Assembly (NCBI GenBank): GCA_025201765.1
Contig: MU623451.1
Coordinates: 62,001-126,000, forward strand
DNA length: 64,000 nucleotides
Direction: 5' to 3'
Origin: Daldinia sp. FL1419
Lineage: Eukaryota > Ascomycota > Sordariomycetes > Xylariales > Hypoxylaceae
This document shows, one piece after another, positions 22,313 to 34,712 of this stretch. The notes beneath the pieces were generated by a model. The model was not told where the DNA came from, ran no database searches, and saw only the letters and a program-made list of their open reading frames with translations. Made by a program: the position numbers and the translations under genes. Within the stretch, counting starts at the first letter, position 1. Each line of letters begins with the position of its first letter.

Positions 22313-25300
22313 CTAAGCCCGCCGTAGAGGCAGCGTCGAGCGAGCAGGAGGCATGGGTTCAAAAACCCATGCCTCCCCGCTATAATCTTTCTTCGAAGTG
22401 AACTTCGCCTCGAACGGCCGATACATGTGCGGTATGAGCTGCGGCTGCGAACTGTACGGAACTAGTTTCTTCGGCTTAGGCTTGGCTACCACTCCGCTAG
22501 CTGACCCGCCTCCGGAATTCTTCTTCTTCTGTTCTTTGATAATCTCGCGAAGCTCCTGGTCATCGCTCGCGATTTGGGCCTTCAAGAAACTGAGGTCCAT
22601 TGGGTCTTGGGTGGCGTTCAGCTGCTCCATCACAGGTACCCTGGGTGTATACGGGATATTATCCAGTTCTGGAGCACGCTCCTTCGGGACAATATTGGGG
22701 TCGAGCTTTGCTTGATCCCCCTTCTCGAGTAGTTTTAGAATGTCGAGACTTTCGCCGGGTGGTATGGGCGTTGGATGGCTAGGTGTCACACAGTCCATAT
22801 CAACCTCTTTACGAAGAACGTGATCAATGTCAATAGCAGAGAAATAAGCGCACGCCTGTGGGAGGTCGTTTATGCCAACCTGCTGAGCAAACATCGCTCT
22901 GGTCCAGAGGTTAGAGACTTGAAGAGCCATGGCCGCTCGATATTTATCTTCATCCTTGACAAGGTAACGTATTTCGTCGTGTACGCTAATGGCGAGACGA
23001 GCCGCAATGTTGAAGCGTCGAGTCAAATAGTCCATTGATACGATCAGAAGGTGAAGGTAATCCACACCCGACGATTGAATTGCCCAGTTGATACGAGACG
23101 TAAGGTAAGCTCCCTTGCTAATATATCTACTCAACAGCGCTTCAGTGATACCAGCTCCGAGAACCGGAGTTCGTGGACGTTCTTGTTCTGCAAATTCTTC
23201 AAGCTTGTTGAAGACGAATGACTCCGTTCCGCCTCTCCAGAAAGGTCGCCTGTGAAGCGTTTTCTTGGTTGTCTTGGTGCCTTTTGTTGTGGTGTACAAT
23301 TTTCCAGCGATTTCCAGCGCTTCCTGCTCCGAGACATTAGGGTTGAATTGTCTGAGTAAACTGGCGGCAAACTTAAGTCCTGCTCCGTATATCCGGCCAT
23401 AGTTGAACACTTTGGCATTATTACGCGTTATCCCTAAGATAGAAGCGGTGCGGGAGTGGAGATCAGTTCCTGCAGCTTTGGTGCCTTCTAGAGTCATGAA
23501 ACCAATTGCATTACCACCGTGGAGCTTAAAGGTGGCGTCTCCTATGACACTGGCGATCCAGAGTTCCTCGGAATCGACATCCGCGCCAACAAAGCAATAG
23601 CCCGGTGGTGCTTTGACCATTGCTTTCAATTCGGATCCGACCCTGTTTTTCTTCGCATTGCTTGCAGTTAACCATGTATTCTCGACTGCTCTTCTTGTGA
23701 TAGTGCCCATAGGGATAATTTGAGGAAGTATATATCCAAGGTCATTAGCGTCCTTTTCGACGACGCTGTCCTCATTCTCAACTTTATCCTTCTCGTAAAC
23801 TACCATTTGAGACGTAATTCTTTTCTGGGCACTAATCCAATAAGAACAGGACGCGTTCATATCGAGTGCCTCCTTCGCCAATGGGTATTCCGATGACAGA
23901 GTACCGTTGTCGAAATACGAAAGATAGCCTTTGGCTAGCGGGTTGACGCAGCGCGTAGAGCCACCATCCTTGTGAGGAAGTTTAAAATATACTCCAGACA
24001 AGTCATTCTTTAGAGTCTCATTAGTTTCGTCGGAGAAGTCACATCTGACAAGCTGCGTCGAATTGTATTTCGACATGTCTGAAAGCGGTACTTTAAAGGT
24101 CCATCCATACTTGTCAGACCAGACTAAGGGGTAACCGTCCCACGCAAGTCGGAGTAGAAGCGGCGCAATTCGAGTCCTCACTGTAAGGCTCATTTCCGCA
24201 TCAATCTTCTTGAATAGGTCTTTATACCATTTAGGCATTCCAGGTTTCTTCTGGCGAGCAACGGGCCTCGGAGGATCGCCCTTTTTGTTTCCCTTGGTCA
24301 TTTTGATTTCTTGGCCAGACCAGTCCAACTGCTTCAGCCAAGGGTCATTCCCCCATTTGTTTTCATCGTCCTTGACTTCTACTGCCTTTTCCGCAAGAGA
24401 AGCCAGTCGTTCTTGGACGCTATCGGATAGTCTATGAAAGGTGGCTTCCGCATTGTTGATGTATGCTTCCCAGGACCTATTGACGGGGAGGATGACTGAG
24501 GACAGGTGCCGTAATGCGGCAAAACTCACAGGATGGGGACAGACAGTGAGGAAGTTGGGGAATATGATCTTATATACCCTGTGGGTGACAGCAACATCCG
24601 CCGCGCAGTAATCCATTAACTCATCCAGCTTTTCACAAACACCCGCCCGGTCTAATTCTCCAAACTGGTCTCGAACTGCTTTGTCGATGGCAACATTTAA
24701 ATGGAACTTGGCAACATCGCGAAGAGAATTGATCGAGCTTCTCTCAACCCAAAGTTCCTCTTCATCCTCACGGGTGTTGGCTAATAGTTCTACCAGCTCG
24801 GCGTTGTCCGTCTCTTTGGAAATTCTATCCCGTAGCTCCTTACTTTTTTGATGCTTCATCCATGTTGGCCGCTGCTGTGAGCACATGCCATTGACCGCGA
24901 CATGCAATGACATCGTATCGAGAAATGAGTTCCTCGACTGTTTCAAATCGTATTCTTCGAGTATCCGGGCTCGATCGTACCCAATATTATGACCGACTAT
25001 AATGCGGTCCTTGTTCGGATCGCCTAATGGAATTAGATGGCGGTCCGACTCGGATTTCTCAAGTAGCCAAGGCGATAGCCAAGCATACCAGGCTGTCGGG
25101 CTCATTGCGCATGCCATGACAGCAAACGAGCTTTCCTTCCACAAGACTTCGACATCAAAACACAGCATATTGGAATCTGGAAACTCGACCTTTTCCACCC
25201 GACCGTCAGGGTTGTCGGGATCGTGTGGGTCGGGTGGAGAATATTTTGTCCAGCCGCTCTGCATCAGCCAGTGTTTCGGTCGTTGGGGTGCATTCTTCTG

Positions 25301-25892
25301 TGCGAATTCCTTTGCCATTGAAAGAAAAGGTTCAGCACAGTCCACGCCGAGCCTATGGAAGTGCTCGTCCAGAGTTGAACCTTGAAGTTCAGGTACATCA
25401 AAGACAATTGGCTCGGTATTGTCGGTATTCTTTCCAAGGAGATCATGGCGAGTTAAGTGATCTCTAGCCAGTTCAACAAGCTCCGGTGGTGCTAGACTGT
25501 TGCCATTTGGGAAAATTTGGTCGTAGATACGAGCACTGACTTGCTGTACGCCAATTTCGTTGATTCGAGCCTCAGAAGGAACTATGAGATTGTTTAGAGA
25601 TCTATCGCACATTGTTTCAACTAAATAAAGAATAGAATAAGAAAGAAAGAAAAAAGATATATGACTAACTGGCGGGATTCTCGAGGGGTGTTGTTTGCGT
25701 TGTTTGTAAAAGAGGATCGCGGGGAGCTTGAAAAGCTTGAAAAGCTTGGGCTGCTGCGGTGGTTTCCCGCCTCATATGGAACAAGATTGGGGATAGACGT
25801 GGTCGACATGGGTAGTTATGCACCCGATTGGCAAGCCGCACGAAGCTCGAAGTCGATGCGCTTCTTATGCGACCCTTCGCGGGATGAAGCAT
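22313..25892 (-). CDS. MIP1: Mitochondrial DNA polymerase gamma catalytic subunit
   Basis: Two exons, 25892-25670 and 25620-22313, give 1176 residues. The 49-bp intron (GTTAGT...ATTTAG) lies after the presequence; reading only the long exon would wrongly start at Met78. The N-terminus MLHPAKGRIRSASTSSFVRL is Arg/Ser-rich without acids, as expected of a mitochondrial import signal. The 3'-5' exonuclease motifs are CFDVEV (about 230), GHNIGYDRARILEE and the YCAADVAVTHRVY motif. The polymerase-A motifs are VGADVDSEELW (motif A, about 750), KVFNYGRIYGAG (motif B, about 818) and SVHDEIRYLV (motif C, about 955). The enzyme replicates and proofreads mitochondrial DNA in the matrix. The C-terminal 130 residues are a less conserved fungal extension. 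All key residues look intact. Confidence 0.96.
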
Positions 25893-28575
25893 CGCTACCG
25901 TTTATTGAGGATCATTTCGATTTGGTAGGTTCCTGAATGAGTTTTGAAGACTGCGAATCATGACGAGGATAATTCTGATAGCGCTGAAGATTTGATAAGC
26001 TGCTAATAATTTTTAGCGCTTATAATTTAGTGTATGCACCAAGTGGGCCCCTGGTGTGACGAATTACCGTCTTTACGTATCTTGGTATTGTACGAAGTAC
26101 TGTACTCCTAGGTCCGATCTCCCCGATCGACATTCTTCTTCTCTATTGCTGCATCCGACGCTTTGGCAAATATATTGACGAATATCATGAAAAATTGGTT
26201 TAATACCGTCTAAATCATCCGGTATACGCTTGATGCATACTTGAGGGTCTAGGTCGCTAACTATGTATTTTGTTTGCACCCATCAAGATCTTGCTCTACC
26301 GTATCTTTGTAACTCCAAACCAATCTGGACGATTGACAAGAGGTACAACAGAACCTATCACGCGTGGAACGTCTGCTCGTGTCTCCCATATGTAAGTCTG
26401 CACCGTCAAGTTACGGGAAATAACGGGAACTACTTTACTAGGTTAAAGACTATTTAAACTCCGTATACCTTTGGTAATCTCTGCATCTAATAAAAGCCGG
26501 TAAATGCAACTCGGTAGGATGTACGTACTTCATATCCCCCCCTCCCCCCTATTTATGAAAAGGGGTTCCAATATGGTAGCCGTAAAAAGTATACAAAGTT
26601 ATCGACTACGTGACCTAGATGCTAGATGCATTTTAGCTAAGGTGGTGTAGTTATAATATAAGTCACAAGATGTCGATTAAGTACTAGCATAGGAAATCTC
26701 AGACGTTCTATTACGCATTAAGGGGCCACGACAGAGGATAGCTGCATTTATCTGGCGTGTGAGAACGAAGCTAACTGATTAGAGGTGTGTACTACGCAAT
26801 GCATTTGGTCAACGACGAAGTCTTTCAGAATGGTAGAGATGGTCCACTAAATAGATCTGAGAAGGGTTCTCAGTATCGAATCGGAAGAAATCAAGCATAG
26901 CAATGACTCTAAGCTGAAGAATTACTACCCTTTCACACCCAAACCCAAGTTGGTATATCATAGTCCAGCTCCCCACAGGATCGCAGAAGGTAGTAGAAGC
27001 TTCAGGGTAACCCGATGCCGTGAGGGACCCGGTTCCAAGTTTCCTGCCACGAGTTGGTTAGTTTATGGAGAACAGCAATCCAATAGATTCCTTCTTTTTA
27101 AGATTGTCTCTGAGTTGTCACGGTCGTATAATGATAAGATCGTGTGACTTACTCATAATATTCTTCCAAATCCTCATAGGTTTGCTCGCAATATAAAATG
27201 CCTGCTAATTCGTCGTTTTGAGAAATCTAGAAGCTATCAATCGTGAGATTCTCTCCTAAGACCGCAAAATCTCAACTATAAATACTAGGTACGATAACCC
27301 AGTTTAAACGTCTCGCTCTGAGACATTTTTTCTAGGCGCGTGCTGCGGTAAATCAAGTTGGTGGTAGAAGGACAGGCCTCCAACAGTTCGGTAGCTGGTA
27401 GTTGGTAGCTACCCAATCTAAAAGACCTCGACCCGTTGGGGATGACGAATCCAGTTTCGCATGACGAAACCACGAGCATATCAAACATACTCTGCTCCCA
27501 TCACCTCGCTGAATCAAGGTGAATCATAGTTGGTGTCGCCCGCAGCACGATATACAACGTGTGGCCACGCATTATAATAAGACAAATCCCACGAGCTCGC
27601 GTAATAGACCTTTGCGACCACACACGCACATGGGTCTGATACCTGGGTAATTTTCCTGAGAACGCTTGGCCGAAAGGTCTCGGACCAATTTCCTCACCCG
27701 CCGGAGCTGACCGTGGTGTTCGGGTCTTAGGTCAAGACATCACTGATTATTTGCCTTCCGTTCCGAAACTTTATCTTACGAGAAAGCGGAAAACGAAATT
27801 CAATAGCAAACTTCGTTCTTCTGGCGTTTATCCCGAGTCCACACCTTCCCTTTTTCCCTCCCCGGTTCCCCTCATATAGTTTCATCCGCATGAGAGGAGG
27901 TACGGTACGCGCGCACATACGTAGCACGATACTAGACAACGTTTCGCTTATCCTACCCTCACTCCAAGAGAAGGTGGAGAGAGCTTCATTTAAATATCGA
28001 CGACATCGACAAAAGCTTAGGTTCCTGAGACGATCGCGAATCCAGAAAAGCGGATAAGGTAGCTTGTGTGTAGAGGACCCCCTGTATGCCAGGTACTAGT
28101 CCAACTCGTGATACTAGTACGGGATGGTCGCACCAAGTGGTGTAGACTCAAGAAGGGAAAGGAGAGAGAGGGAGAAGTGTACATCGTTCCCGCCGTATGG
28201 CCTAACACAGAGGAGTAGGAGGCAACAAAGGGAATAGTGCGTAGTATCGGCAGTTGAGAGAATTAGATAGCCGCGTACTACAGAGATCTCTCAACCACAC
28301 TTTCACATAAGTCTCAACTCTTTCCGAGACCGTCTATTGAGACTTAATGCATGAACGGAGTCCGACAAGGCTTAGCAATACGAGTCAACTTGATAGCCGC
28401 ACCAGTTTCCAAACATAGTGGAATCTATTCGGGGTCAGGGACAGGTCTTCCATGGATCGTATGTATATAAGTATGAACCATCGGACCCGTCCTTGATAGC
28501 CTAGTACCCGATTATCAGACGGCAAGTTCCGCTATCACAGCTAGTAATCATCATTATCCAGGACAGAAAGGCCTC
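25893..28575. other. Intergenic
   Basis: 2.7 kb without a supported gene. Frames are below 100 codons and none resembles a known family. A CATCATTATCC stretch lies just before the MFS start at 28576. Nothing else stands out apart from a C-rich run at about 26537-26549. Confidence 0.45.
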
Positions 28576-30291
28576 ATGGATCCGAATGTACTACCGAGAG
28601 CTCTAGGGCATAACGCGGACGAACACACATCTCTGGGCTATAGCAGAAGGGACAGATTTGAAAACACGATTTGGGAGGACAACGTACCAGCATCACATAT
28701 ACACGACGTAGATGACAAAACCCTATCGCCTAGCTTGAGGAAGGATGATTCCCAAAACCAATCAAGCCTCGACAGCGACCTAGAGAAGGTAAACAAGGAG
28801 AGTCCAAGGGCACATATCTTCCTAGGCAAACCTATGTCGGTTATTCACGAGTTGGTTTTTTTCATCATTGTATCGACAGCCAACTTCACACCGCGTAAGT
28901 CAGCTCCTCAAGTCTCGTCGTATGCTAAGTTGCCTGTAAGTCATCTGACTAAGATCGAATAGACTCCGGGTTCCATCAAGCCCTCTGTATTCTTCGTCTT
29001 ATAGGTTCTGATCTGGGCGCTACAAATCCGGGACAATTAGTGTGGCTTATCGCCGGGTACGGCCTGACGGGGACGTTCATACTACTGGCCGGCCGCCTTG
29101 GAGACATGTACGGGCACAAGCTTATATTCCTCCTCGGTAATATGTGGTTCGCATTGTTCTCGCTTGTCGCTGGTTTGGCCATCTATGCGCCCCGACCCTA
29201 TGCCGTCTTCCTTTTTGCACGTATCATGCAAGGCCTCGGCCCGGCACTAATAGTCCCAAACGCTGTGGCGTTATTGGGCGTCACATACGTACCCGGGCAA
29301 CGAAAGGCTATGCTGTTCGCCATCTTTGGGGCTATGGCACCAGCTTCTGCTATCATATCGCCTGCATTTACAAGCCTACTGGCGCTGGCGTGGTGGCCTT
29401 ATGCCTTTTTTGCCTTGTCCCTCCTGCTGATCTTCACCACTCTCGCCGGTGCGTTCGCCATACCCAGCGAGTTATCACCGGAAAAAATCAAAGCGCCATC
29501 AAAGGGATTGAAGGCATTATGTTCCGAGTTGGATGTCCTCGGTGCTCTAACAGGGGTGAGTGGACTTATTCTCATCAGTGTTTCCTGGAACCAAGCGTCC
29601 GTCAAGGGTTGGCAAAACCTATACGTTCCCGGGCTTCTACTTGTTGGGGTCTTGCTGTGCGTCGGGTTTGTCTTTGTCGAGAAGCATGCTCGTAAGCCTT
29701 TGATACCACTCGAGGCCGTCAATTCAGGGGTTCTTTTCATCCTCGGCGCCGTTTTTTGTGGCTGGGGCTGCTTTGGGATCTATATCTATTACATTTGGGG
29801 GTTCTACGAAGTGTTACGAGGCGCCTCGCCTCTCCTAGCCACGGCAATGCACAGTCCGATTTTAGTCAGTGGCATCGCAGCAGCCATCACCACGGGTATG
29901 ATTATTCACCGCGTAGGACCAGCAGTTGTGATGGCCCTCGCGTTATTAGCCTTTACCATCGGTACTACCCTCATAGCAACAGCTCCTATTAACCAAACCT
30001 ATTGGGCACAGACTTTCCTTTGCAATCTCATTATTACCTGGGGCATGGATTTGAGCTTCCCGGCAGCGACGCTCATGCTTTCAGATTTGGTATCTAGCGA
30101 GCACCAAGGCATTGCAGCTAGCTTAGTTACCACGGTGGTGAACTATAGCGGAGCACTTGCGCTGGGCGTAGCCGGAACCGTCGAGCTTCACGTAAATAAT
30201 GGTGGAATGACCCCTCACGATATCTTGAAGGGGTATAGGGGAGCTTGGTAGTGAGTAAATCAGAATCTTTCCACACACACCTGCGGCGGGG

Positions 30292-30356
<65 letters not shown>

Positions 30357-30680
30357 GGGGGGGGGTGGTNNNNNNNNNNCCCCAACATATATTTTTTGGG
30401 TTTTTGGTTTTTTTTTTTTTTTTTAAAAAAAAAAATTATAAAAAAAAAACCCCCCCCCCCCCCCCCCCCCCCCTTTTCGGTTTTTTGAAGCGAGGTTTCA
30501 GAAATAATCTAATTCGAGACTGCTGTTTTTTGGTTATATGCGACTTGAATCTTCTCGCCTTTAAGTAGCTGCTAATCATCTTCGAATCATAGCGTGGCGA
30601 TAGGGTTAGGTGCGGTTGGCCTTATTCTGTGTTCGATATTTACCTGGAAATTTTCGAAGCGACAAAAGACGACGACTTGA
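28576..30680 (+). CDS. MFS transporter, DHA2 (14-TM) type, last intron contains assembly gap
   Basis: Exons 28576-28894, 28963-30250 and 30593-30680 give 564 residues. Intron 1 (68 bp, GTAAGT...CTGACT...ATAG) yields NFTPHSGFHQALCILRLIG, the expected loop and TM after TM1. A cryptic acceptor at 29004 would delete this stretch. After KGYRGAW the frame runs into a GTGAGT donor, and beyond the N-gap a GCTAATC branch and CATAG acceptor rejoin it as YVAIGLGAVGLILCSIFTW, the final TM, with stop at 30680. Phase and length fit exactly (565 codons). Motif A is GRLGDMYGHK. The first 85 residues are a hydrophilic leader. The family exports drugs, toxins or metabolites by proton exchange; the substrate is unknown. 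Reading to the first stop (30251) would give a protein lacking TM14. Confidence 0.85.
30293..30472. other. Assembly gap (10 N at 30370-30379) with homopolymer flanks
   Basis: Ten N bases are flanked on the left by about 63 G followed by G/T, and on the right by blocks of T, A and C. The four consecutive homopolymer blocks look like unresolved read ends rather than biology, although a real poly-G tract may have caused the break. The block lies wholly inside the last intron of the MFS gene, so its true length is unknown. Confidence 0.85.
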
Positions 30681-33034
30681 CGTTGACTGAAAACTCGGCA
30701 ATGGGCTAGTAAGGATACGGCTTTGCGAAAATATGCCCCGGCGTTTGGCTACGATTCATTGTACTCTATTTGGGGCGAGAAACGTCTTGGCGAGGCTCGG
30801 TAACCGAAAATAAATTTAATCGGTATGAATATTTTGCCTTCTAACAGTTGACGGACGCCTCTTGCGTTTCAAGCAACGGGGAGTGGCACATACGGGACGG
30901 TGCTGAAGACCTAAAGTGAAGACCTAAAGATGAGCAGAATGGCATTGTGAGCAGACAATAGGGCTTTCTACCATTGCACAATTGGAAATTATTCACTCGT
31001 GTGTATGCTGTTTGATAACTCAACCTAAGTGGTCCTTTTTTTACCCGAAAGTAATAAAAGCCGACGTTCATTGTCCACTGTCTCGGGAAGCCGTGTTATT
31101 TGCTACTCATTAGATCCCTGGAATATAAATAGGTACTAAGAGCGGGTGTACTATGTAATGTGATCGTCTTGCCAATAAAAAGTGAATATCGATATCCAAT
31201 CACTTGTAGCCAACGGGCAGTACCTGGGCAGGCTCCGTGAATAGATGGGTACCTACCTAGGTAGCTGAGAAAATTCAGATGAGCTCAAGACTGTCTCATA
31301 GTTACTGTATTTACAAACTAGTTAATAGTATCTAGGTTAATCAGTTACATAGTGGATAACCATGGTCGTCTTGTAAGGATTGATATCTATGTGCCGGGGC
31401 ATCCGAAGAGTAACATTTTAAAATATCTGTTGTCGAAGGTAATAGGAGTCTGCCTACCTAGGTAGCTAGGTGCCTTATAAGTCAACTAACTTCAACGTTG
31501 GAAATCCTTTAACAAGATAACACGAGATAGACTCACCTTAGGTAGGTAGGTACCTACTTACGAACCCAGGCACTTGAATATATAAGGGAATTAATTACCT
31601 TATGCAGAATAGTACTTCTTACAACTAACTAATATTTCTCATATACCGTGTATATAAACTCTCATCAAAGAAAAAAAAAGAGATGATGTCGTAAGAAATA
31701 TGTAAGTGACTTGTAAGTGGGGGACAGAAAAAAGGGCAACGACAGGGGTAGCTTCATATGTAACCTAGTAGGATTCATGGTACCTGAGTTGTACTGGATC
31801 TATTTACATAAAAGTACGAACAATAGGGTTTACGCATGTATATCGAAGTATGTATCCAGGTAATCCGTGCATGCCGTTTTCTCCGTGTCGAACCAAGCTT
31901 GTTTGGACTTTGCCCAGACCTTACAGGTAGGTAGGAGGGAGGTAGGAGGCAGGTATGTACCGGAATATGGTTAAGTATACCTACGACAACTGTATGGACT
32001 ACCAGGTAACTACATGCAGGTATATCGTAAGCTGCTAATGTAGACTTTTTTTTTCTTCTGGCTTGGGGAAGGAGCGGACAAGACAGTGCCCCCAAGTGGT
32101 TCCAATTGATGGTCCGACTAAAATATTCCAAGGTTGTTACCACCACACGGAGTATGTGTATGTACCTATATATGCAGTTGTGGATGCACCTGAATGACCG
32201 TACCGAGCGAGGAATCAAATAAATACCTAGTCATGTAGCCACCTGTTGCAACAACCTCACCTCATTCCTCGTACCGAGTTTTCTACGAACGCTTTTTATG
32301 TTTTCCTCTTCTCTCTTTTTTATTCCTCACGTTCTTTTACCAACTTTCAACCCGAGAGAAGAAAGAGGAAAGAAGAAGGAGGGAAGAAAGAGAAAGAAAA
32401 CACCAAGAAGCATCACGGCTCTTCTTCTCGACGACGACGCTATTCGCAAGCTCATCAACAACAAATCGAATAGTATGTTTGGGCAGCGAGGCGCCGGAAT
32501 AACTTAAGGTCTAGGAAGACAAGAAGAAATATTATGCTCTGCTGATTTCCATTTCACATCCGGGATAGCCAAGGAGATAACAATTGTAATCATCATCCTG
32601 TGGCATCAACACCTAACGACTGATCTGGTAATTGCACGTCCCGGGAAGCCGCTTCCACCAAGTCCGTGAATACTTCGGTGCTTGGACTTACTTGGTTATA
32701 TTCGGTACAGGCCTCAAGTGCGACAAGGAAGAACGACCATCTTTATCGCCGATAATAATTCGCCACGACTACTCCCGGACGCAATCACGCGCAATCAATC
32801 AATCAAAAAAAAAAAAAAAAAAAAAAGGAAAAGAAAAGAAGAGAAAAAAAAAGAGGAGAGAAAGCACTTATTATTAAGCTTAGGTTTGCTACTTTGGCTG
32901 TTATTACGGTTTTTATTAATCCTTATGAGAGGCGGAAATCAACGATTTCAACGGGTTTAATTTTTTTAGTCACCTCGCCTTTTCACTTTTCACATTCCTC
33001 GGCCGCAACAGAAAAAAAAGCAGGAAAAGAAATA
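30681..33034. other. Intergenic, repeat rich
   Basis: No gene is supported. TACCTACCTAGGTAG words cluster at 31250-31265, 31455-31470 and 31540-31560. A purine tract (32350-32400) and an A-run (about 32806-32860) lie upstream of the RING gene. A minus-strand frame of 147 codons (31775-32218) has no family resemblance and is not accepted. Confidence 0.45.
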
Positions 33035-34712
33035 ATGGCATTTAGAGGTATACTCCCACTTTATTAGCTTTCTTCTTCTTTTTCCGAACAGTATATTTTA
33101 TTCAGACATTTATCTACGTTTTTTTTATACTTTTACTTATATTACCCATTGTGTAATTCTTTTCAAGTCTCCACCTACAAAGTAATTCATCCCCCCCAAT
33201 TCCCAGGAAGAGCTTCACATAATCATATCTTTCGCACTGTTCAGACACTTATTAGGGATAATGATAACTAAAACCTGGTTGCGTGCAACCTAGCAGTACC
33301 ACAACCCGATCCAGATCCTGCGCAAAACTCATTTGCCAGCGCCAACGCCAGCTCCAGCGCCAGCGCCGTCGACTGCCCCGATTACCCCGACTACCGTATC
33401 TTGAATCATTCAGTTTCTCTCGGAGGACCGTCTACTCCTGGGAATCCGACTTCTTTCAATCGGAACCAGCAGACCTTTGCGGGTTACCAGTTACCCTCTA
33501 TAGCCGTACTAGGCGGGCGCCAATACTCCAATTTCAATACCTTCCAGGAGGTCGGTTCTTACGTGCCGCGTTATCCATCTCACCTTAATCACCACCACCA
33601 CCACCACTACCACTACAACCACCTGAACCCGAATCCAAACCCGAACCCGTCGCCGACCACTGGCAATTACAATCACGGCCAAGGAAGGTTCGACTGGACA
33701 CCTGCTAGGTCAGAATTTCCGTCTACCGGGTCAGACTCAAATCTAGAACGGTTGCCTCGCCCAAGAATTAGTTTATACGCCGAAACCCACCACAGTATCG
33801 CCCCGCTACGAACCCAAGAACAGAGGCCGTCATCGTCCAACGATCATAACGCATGCACCCAGCTTCCTCAACCGAACAGATCAGTTCCCGAGTCGAATAG
33901 TGACGACTACTACCTTGCTGCTATAGCCAACCGCGATTTCTCCTCACCCTCACTCCCTCCTATTAATAGCAGTCCGCGTCCGCCCCCTCGACCACACCCC
34001 TCTGATTTGCCTAAACCTCTCGAAGTCGGCGAAAGAATGCCCGCAACTAGCACTCGCCGGCCAAGAGGGAATAAAGAAGGCCTAGTCGACCTAACTAAGG
34101 AGGAACCAGACTTTGATTCTACCTCGGGAGTCGACCCTGCGACACCCGCCATGCCTCCCAAGAAGCGAGCTGCCTCCTTCACAAATAGTGGATCGGCTTC
34201 CAAGAAGCGACGGACTACCCAATCCAACTCTGGTCGGGCGAGCAAAACCAAGAGCAAACCAAATGATCCGTTTTCCGATGATAGTTACGGCGGACCGGCT
34301 GGCAGCGACAATCATGAAGCTATCGATTTATCTAACGCTGCCGAAGTGCCGTCCGAGCTCATGGCCCCTAGGGTTGACAACCGCATCAAGATTGGCAAAT
34401 TTCAGTGCGTTATTTGCATGGACAACGCGTCTTACCTAACCGTCACACACTGTGGTATGTTAAAGATCGGACCCTACTTTGTACTTACAATGGATTTTGC
34501 TGCTAATTCATAAACCATTAGGTCACTTATTCTGCTCCGAATGTCTACATTCAGCACTTCATATCGATCATATGAAAAAGACTTGCCCCGTTTGCCGAAC
34601 GAAAGTCGACCCGAAGGAAAAGAAGGGCAAGAACCAAAAATCCTACTATGATCTGGAACTAAAGATTATGACAGCCAACAAGAAGGGGAAACGACCAGCT
34701 GTTCCCCAATAA
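33035..34712 (+). CDS. RING-finger protein, probable SUMO-targeted ubiquitin ligase (Slx8-like)
   Basis: Model: exons 33035-33047, 33294-34454 and 34522-34712, 454 residues. The last intron (67 bp, GTATGT...TTAG) is secure because it rejoins the RING core THCGHLFCSEC. The first exon (13 bp, ATG plus three codons, GTATAC donor, 246-bp intron) is a proposal: the long exon has no ATG before residue 200 in frame, and this junction is in phase. The protein has a disordered N-terminus (Ala/Ser repeat, a His run, Asn-Pro repeats). Two SUMO-interaction-like motifs follow, VDLTKEE (about 269) and IDLS (about 348), then basic stretches PPKKR and SKKRR. A C-terminal C3HC4 RING begins at CVICMD (about 375) and ends CPVCRTKV. 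This order matches Slx8-type ligases, which ubiquitinate SUMO-modified nuclear proteins in genome maintenance. Confidence 0.75.

Noticed and set aside
30293..30369. Poly-G tract as a G-quadruplex regulatory element
   Set aside because: It abuts N bases and is mirrored by T, A and C homopolymers on the other side, so a sequencing or assembly artefact is more likely.
1921..30680. Two MFS exporters, an esterase and a glucanase as parts of a secondary-metabolite cluster
   Set aside because: No synthase, P450, methyltransferase or Zn2Cys6 regulator is present, and the genes are separated by housekeeping genes such as MIP1.
31775..32218. 147-codon minus-strand frame
   Set aside because: It runs through TACCTAC-type intergenic words, and its translation lacks domain character.
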